Shown here in pieces: positions 5,554 through 8,635 of a DNA stretch of 8,635 nt. The notes under the pieces were generated by a model. It saw nothing but the letters and a program-made list of their open reading frames with translations. It made no database searches and was not told the DNA's origin. Position numbers and translations under genes: made by a program. Numbering within the stretch: position 1 is the first letter of the stretch; the number at the start of each line of letters is the position of its first letter. This stretch comes from Cycloclasticus sp. (GTDB lineage: Bacteria > Pseudomonadota > Gammaproteobacteria > Methylococcales > Cycloclasticaceae), in the NCBI GenBank assembly GCA_016764415.1, contig JAESRY010000169.1:5900-14534 (forward strand), written 5' to 3'.

Positions 5554-5661
5554 GTAGTTGTCAAAGCGTTAACACTGGGTGTTTATCGAGGGTGTGGTTT
5601 TTAACTTTGTAAGGAAATAAAACACGGTAATTGTAGAGCTTATGACGGCGATGGTTAGTTT
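5554..5661. other. gap between convergent operons, no clear terminator
   Basis: The copper operon and the dehydrogenase operon end facing each other here. Only weak AT-rich pairings are visible: a 5-bp AACAC/GTGTT stem at 5571-5583, and a bulged GTGGTTTT/AAAACAC pairing at 5594-5625. Neither is a convincing intrinsic terminator. No small gene is seen. Confidence 0.4.
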
Positions 5662-6048
5662 TCAGCCATGTTTTTCGACAAACTCCTTCATGGTTATGAT
5701 TATGCTAGAGCCAAGTTGAACGTCTTGAACGATATCTTTTTCGACAAAAACAGCCGTTGGTGTTGCGCGTATATTGAATTTTCTGGCGGTATCGAAGTCT
5801 TTTGAAATATCCACGTTAACGATGTTTGTGTGAGTACTACTTTGTTCAACAACCCACGGCGTGATGTTTTTACAAGCGCCACAATGGGGGGCGTGAAAGT
5901 AATACAGTTGCCAGTTTTCGGGTGTTTTATCAGTATCGCTATTTGGGTTTGCTTTGCCGATTAATTTAAAACGTGATAGATAAATGTTGGCGAAATACAT
6001 AAGTATAAGCATGGCAACGGCGAAAAGGAAAATGGCTGGGTAGTTCAT
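5662..6048 (-). CDS. membrane-anchored thioredoxin-like protein (CGAC) at the end of the 2-oxo acid dehydrogenase operon
   Basis: This 128-residue protein has one N-terminal membrane helix (residues 4-22), a short linker, and a thioredoxin-like domain. The redox motif is HC56-G-A-C59 after a strand (QLYYFHAP), and the cis-proline loop is ATPT (Pro97) followed by AVFV. The basic residues SRFKLIGK directly after the helix would, by the positive-inside rule, place the thioredoxin domain on the cytosolic side. If the N terminus is a signal anchor instead, it would face the periplasm; the sequence does not settle this. It could be a general thiol reductase or a cytochrome c maturation-type protein, but the resemblance is not specific. 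Its ATG is 7 bp after the E2 stop, with TAAGG overlapping that stop as ribosome binding site, so it is co-transcribed with the dehydrogenase genes. A link to lipoyl/dithiol redox is possible but is inference. Confidence 0.82.
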   Translation of the reverse strand: MNYPAIFLFAVAMLILMYFANIYLSRFKLIGKANPNSDTDKTPENWQLYYFHAPHCGACKNITPWVVEQSSTHTNIVNVDISKDFDTARKFNIRATPTAVFVEKDIVQDVQLGSSIIITMKEFVEKHG

Positions 6049-6055
6049 GAGTGCC

Positions 6056-7156
6056 TTAGTTAGGTTTTTGAAGGTCTAGTATAAGCGTTTTCAAGAATCG
6101 AGTCGCCTCGCCACCGGTAACTACTCTATGGTCGATGGTTATGGACAGTGGCAACATATTTCTAACGGTAATATTGCCGTTGACGACGATGGCTTCCTCA
6201 CGTGCTTTGCCTGCTCCCACAATGGCAACGGTGGGCGGTAGAACAATGGGCATGGCATAACGCCCTGCAATGCTGCCATAATTTGACAAAGTGATGGTGT
6301 AACCGCGTAGTTCTTCGGCTGAAAAGCTTCGTTGTGTAATTTTGTTTTTTAGTTCGCTTAGTTTGGCGGCAATGCCGCTGTCGCTTTCTTTTTGAATATT
6401 GCGTAATACAGCGACAAAAAGTCCTTGTGGCGCGTCGATGGCTAGTCCCAAGTGAATATCGTCTAGTATGCGCCGGCCTAGCGCGTGTGAGTCGTACCAT
6501 GCGTTTAAAGACGGCTCGGCCTTGCAGGCGTTAATCAGCGCACGAACTAATCTGGGGGTGATATCGGCGGTGTTTTTAATCAGGCTAATATCGGCGTCAT
6601 CAACAACGGTAGCAGGCGCCACTTCGGAGTGAGCTTGGCTCATATTGCGAGCCATTGCGCGGCGTACGCCCCTTAACGGTTCCATTGGCCCAACATCGGC
6701 GAGTATACGAGCGACTCGCCTAACATCGTCAGATTGAATTAATCCGTCATGACCACTGGGTGTGACCATGGATAAGTCGACAGACATCCTGTGTGCTAAG
6801 GCTCTGACTGCCGGCGTGGCTTTTGTACTAGCGGTAACGGATTTTTTTTGCAAAGAACCATCCTCAATGATGTCGTTGCTGGTTTCCATTTTTCCGACTA
6901 CTGTGCTGGCGTCTTGTTGGCTTGTGCCTTCAAACTCGACCAAAGGGTCGCCTGTTTTGACAATATCACCCGCGTCACCATATAAATGCGTGATAACGCC
7001 AGACGTGGGTGATGGAATGTCGATGATGGCTTTTGCGGTTTCAACCGAGACTAATGGGTCATTGACCGAAACAGTGTCACCGACGTTGACGAACCATTCA
7101 ACGATGTCTACATCGGGTAATCCTTCGCCTAAATCGGGTAAATGAAAAATGTTCAT
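6056..7156 (-). CDS. pdhC: 2-oxo acid dehydrogenase complex E2 (dihydrolipoamide acyltransferase)
   Basis: E2 forms the core of the complex and moves the acyl group from E1 to coenzyme A through a lipoyl arm. The 366-residue protein has the three expected parts. The single lipoyl domain is at about residues 1-76, with the lipoylated lysine in VETAKA (Lys42). The peripheral-subunit-binding domain is at about 112-152 (TPAVRALAHRMSVDLSMV...DDVRRVA). The catalytic acyltransferase domain is at about 160-366 and ends in IDHRVVTGGEATRF, with the active-site His343. The usual HxxxDG motif reads HRVVTG here, with Thr for Asp; pyruvate-type E2 proteins also vary at this position (Asn in some). The start overlaps the E1-beta stop as ATGA, with GGAG 5 nt upstream. 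The symbol is tentative: pyruvate is the likelier substrate, but a branched-chain 2-oxo acid cannot be excluded. The E3 gene is not in the window. Confidence 0.93.
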   Translation of the reverse strand: MNIFHLPDLGEGLPDVDIVEWFVNVGDTVSVNDPLVSVETAKAIIDIPSPTSGVITHLYGDAGDIVKTGDPLVEFEGTSQQDASTVVGKMETSNDIIEDGSLQKKSVTASTKATPAVRALAHRMSVDLSMVTPSGHDGLIQSDDVRRVARILADVGPMEPLRGVRRAMARNMSQAHSEVAPATVVDDADISLIKNTADITPRLVRALINACKAEPSLNAWYDSHALGRRILDDIHLGLAIDAPQGLFVAVLRNIQKESDSGIAAKLSELKNKITQRSFSAEELRGYTITLSNYGSIAGRYAMPIVLPPTVAIVGAGKAREEAIVVNGNITVRNMLPLSITIDHRVVTGGEATRFLKTLILDLQKPN

Positions 7157-8133
7157 TTGTACTCCATAGACTGTATGGCGGCATCAATTATGCGCTCAGT
7201 TGAGGGCATGTAATAGTGTTCGTTTTGAAACATCGGCATAACCGTGTCGTATCCAGTAACGCGCTGAATGGGGGCGAGCAGTGAGGTAATGCTTTTTTCG
7301 GCTAACAGGGCGGCTATTTCGGCGCCAACACCGCCTGTTTTAGCCGCTTCGTGAATAATAATGCAGCGGCCTGTTTTGTTTACTGAATCGATAATGCTAC
7401 TGATATCAAGCGGCTTGATGGTGACAAGGTCAATCACTTCAGCGTCGAACCCTTTGCCTGCTAATTGTTCTGCCGCCTGTAGGGTTTCTTTAATCATCGC
7501 GCCCCAACTAATGAGTGTTAAATCGACGCCTTCGCGCAAAACAAAGCACGTATCAAGTGGTAACGCTTGTCCGTCGTCTTCAATGGGCTGTTTTCCGTCA
7601 CGATAAATTCGTTTGGGTTCTAGGAAAATAACGGGATCTGGATTGTTGATGCAAGCGTTTAGTAAACCATAGGCGCGAGAGGGGGACGACGGGATAACGA
7701 CGCGTAAGCCGGGTATATGCGCAAAGATGGCTTCGGTGCTTTCTGAGTGATGCTCTGGCGCGTGTATACCGCCGCCAAAAGGCACGCGAATGACAATGGG
7801 ACAGGTTAATCGGCCTCTAGTACGGTTTCGCATCCGCGCTGCATGGCTGAGTATTTGATCAACGGCTGAATAAATAAACCCCATGAATTGAATTTCTGGG
7901 ATAGGCAATAAACCTTGAGTCGCCATGCCGATGGACATGCCGACGATGGCCGATTCAGCCAAGGGTGTATCAAATACGCGTTGCTCACCGAATTCGCTTT
8001 GCAAGCCATCTGTGGCTCGAAAGACCCCACCATTAGCGCCGACGTCTTCACCAAACACGATGATGTTTTGGTTGTTTCGCATTTGATAAGCGAGCGAGTG
8101 GTTAATGGCTTCAATCATTGTCCATTCATTCAT
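7153..8133 (-). CDS. pdhB: 2-oxo acid dehydrogenase E1 component, beta subunit
   Basis: With the alpha subunit, this protein makes the thiamine-diphosphate-dependent decarboxylase of the complex. The 326-residue length is normal. Visible landmarks are FGEDVGANGGVFRATDGL, the DTPLAES segment with the conserved Glu60 that activates the cofactor, EIQFMGFIYSAVDQI, the active-site loop GGGIHAPEHHSES (His129 region), PVIFLEPKRIYR, and the C-terminal half with VIDLVTIKPLD and GRCIIIHEAAKTGGVGAEIA. Some segments resemble pyruvate-type subunits (GANGGVFRATDGL) and others branched-chain-type ones (HHSES, HEAAKTGG, RVTGYDT), so substrate is uncertain and the symbol is tentative. The start (ATG 8133) overlaps the E1-alpha stop by 8 nt, with GGAG inside the alpha gene as ribosome binding site, which fixes equal production of the two subunits. 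Confidence 0.93.
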   Translation of the reverse strand: MNEWTMIEAINHSLAYQMRNNQNIIVFGEDVGANGGVFRATDGLQSEFGEQRVFDTPLAESAIVGMSIGMATQGLLPIPEIQFMGFIYSAVDQILSHAARMRNRTRGRLTCPIVIRVPFGGGIHAPEHHSESTEAIFAHIPGLRVVIPSSPSRAYGLLNACINNPDPVIFLEPKRIYRDGKQPIEDDGQALPLDTCFVLREGVDLTLISWGAMIKETLQAAEQLAGKGFDAEVIDLVTIKPLDISSIIDSVNKTGRCIIIHEAAKTGGVGAEIAALLAEKSITSLLAPIQRVTGYDTVMPMFQNEHYYMPSTERIIDAAIQSMEYK

Positions 8134-8635
8134 GACGTTTCACTCCGTCAAGAAAAAATTGCCGTTGCTCTGCAAGGCTGTCAGGGATTTGCGCATACAT
8201 AAAGTCAAAAAACTCGCCAACAGCCTGTTTAGGTAAATTTTTGTAATTTTCAATGGATGCATCAATACCTTGTTGGCAATCTAAATGTAACGAGGCGTCA
8301 TCTGCTTTTGTCCATCGGTGATGGCTGTTTAAGAATTGTTTGAAGCGAATCAGAGGTTCATGTTTCGTCGCATCTTCATAAGCACTTTTATCCATGTATC
8401 GGCTGGCGTCATCGGCTGTCGTGTGGTCGCAAATGCGGTAGCTAAGCGCTTCAATAAAAAAAGGTTGTTGAGTTTGGCGAATTTTCTCTAGAGCATTTTG
8501 TACGTTAATGTACATTGCAATTGCATCATTGCCATCAACTCTAACGGCAGGAATGCCAACCGACAACGCCTTGTGCGCGATGGTTTTAGAGGCGGTTTGT
8601 TTGTTGAGCGGCACTGATATTGCCCATTGATTGTT
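8126..8635 (-). CDS. pdhA: 2-oxo acid dehydrogenase E1 component, alpha subunit, C-terminal part (cut by window edge)
   Basis: The last 169 residues are visible, the gene continuing past position 8635. The fragment starts inside the thiamine-diphosphate-binding region at NNQWAISVP, followed by QTASKTIAHKALSVGIPAVRVDGND, the conserved region that follows the cofactor site. The flexible active-site loop is visible as YRICDHTTADDASRY. Regions after it (EPLIRFKQFL) match the usual E1-alpha tail. The HTTADDASRY form is common in enzymes annotated as pyruvate dehydrogenase E1-alpha, whereas branched-chain enzymes tend to have HSTSDD, so pyruvate is preferred with caution. An ATG-like internal start at 8614 is not real, because the frame runs unbroken to the window end and reads GTG (Val) just before PLNKQ. 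It overlaps the beta-subunit gene by 8 nt. Confidence 0.92.
   Translation of the reverse strand, partial: NNQWAISVPLNKQTASKTIAHKALSVGIPAVRVDGNDAIAMYINVQNALEKIRQTQQPFFIEALSYRICDHTTADDASRYMDKSAYEDATKHEPLIRFKQFLNSHHRWTKADDASLHLDCQQGIDASIENYKNLPKQAVGEFFDFMYAQIPDSLAEQRQFFLDGVKRHE

Noticed and set aside
5571..5625. Possible terminator hairpins between the convergent operons
   Set aside because: Stems are only 5-7 bp, AT-rich or bulged, and lack a following T-run, so they are not called as terminators.
6198..6500. 100-codon Arg/His/Thr-rich frame on the minus strand within E2
   Set aside because: It is an alternate-frame shadow of the E2 catalytic domain, with the low-complexity composition of out-of-frame translation.
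1..8635. Mobile element, CRISPR array, tRNA or rRNA gene
   Set aside because: No transposase or integrase, no spaced direct repeats, and no tRNA or rRNA-like sequence was seen. The only clear repeat is the coding repeat in copA.

Overview
The window looks like a stretch of chromosome (or a large accessory island) from a moderately AT-rich gammaproteobacterium, plausibly marine or aquatic. The evidence is the Gram-negative envelope proteins (two outer-membrane barrel proteins, a Tat-exported CopA and a CopB), the MerT/MerP-type mercury proteins, and the style of the E1-alpha/E1-beta/E2 operon. The genus cannot be fixed from the sequence.

Layout. (1) Positions 1-1795, minus strand: a Mer-like metal operon reading right to left. 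It encodes a MerT-type inner-membrane transporter, a MerP-like periplasmic metal chaperone with a CPFC site, a putative outer-membrane barrel protein, an 86-residue CPHC thioredoxin-fold protein, and a MerR-family regulator cut by the window edge. (2) Positions 1796-1901: a divergent control region with a MerR-type operator/promoter for the Mer-like operon (19-bp spacer around a GAGTCGACTC dyad) and a second candidate promoter facing the other way. (3) Positions 1902-5553, plus strand: a copper-resistance cluster. It encodes a small Met/Cys-rich secreted protein, the multicopper oxidase CopA with a Met/His-rich tandem repeat, CopB, and a CopI-like cupredoxin. (4) Positions 5554-5661: a short gap between convergent operons. 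(5) Positions 5662-8635, minus strand: a 2-oxo acid dehydrogenase operon (E1-alpha partial, E1-beta, E2), tightly overlapped, with a membrane-anchored thioredoxin-like protein as its last visible gene.

Together, genes 1-3 look like an envelope-wide thiophilic-metal defence module. The copper arm oxidises and sequesters copper in the periplasm and outer membrane. The Mer-like arm could hand a soft metal from the outer membrane (barrel) to the periplasm (CPFC protein), the inner membrane (MerT) and cytosolic thiols (CPHC protein).

The most striking direct observation is that the metal genes contain frame breaks. MerT and CopA are each interrupted by what looks like one missing base in a short C run, and restoring that base yields full-length proteins (140 and 626 residues). 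In MerT it also recreates an ATGA overlap with the next gene. The barrel protein also appears to have its export signal out of frame. The 2-oxo acid dehydrogenase genes are open throughout. The breaks may be real decay or assembly errors, and the sequence alone cannot decide.
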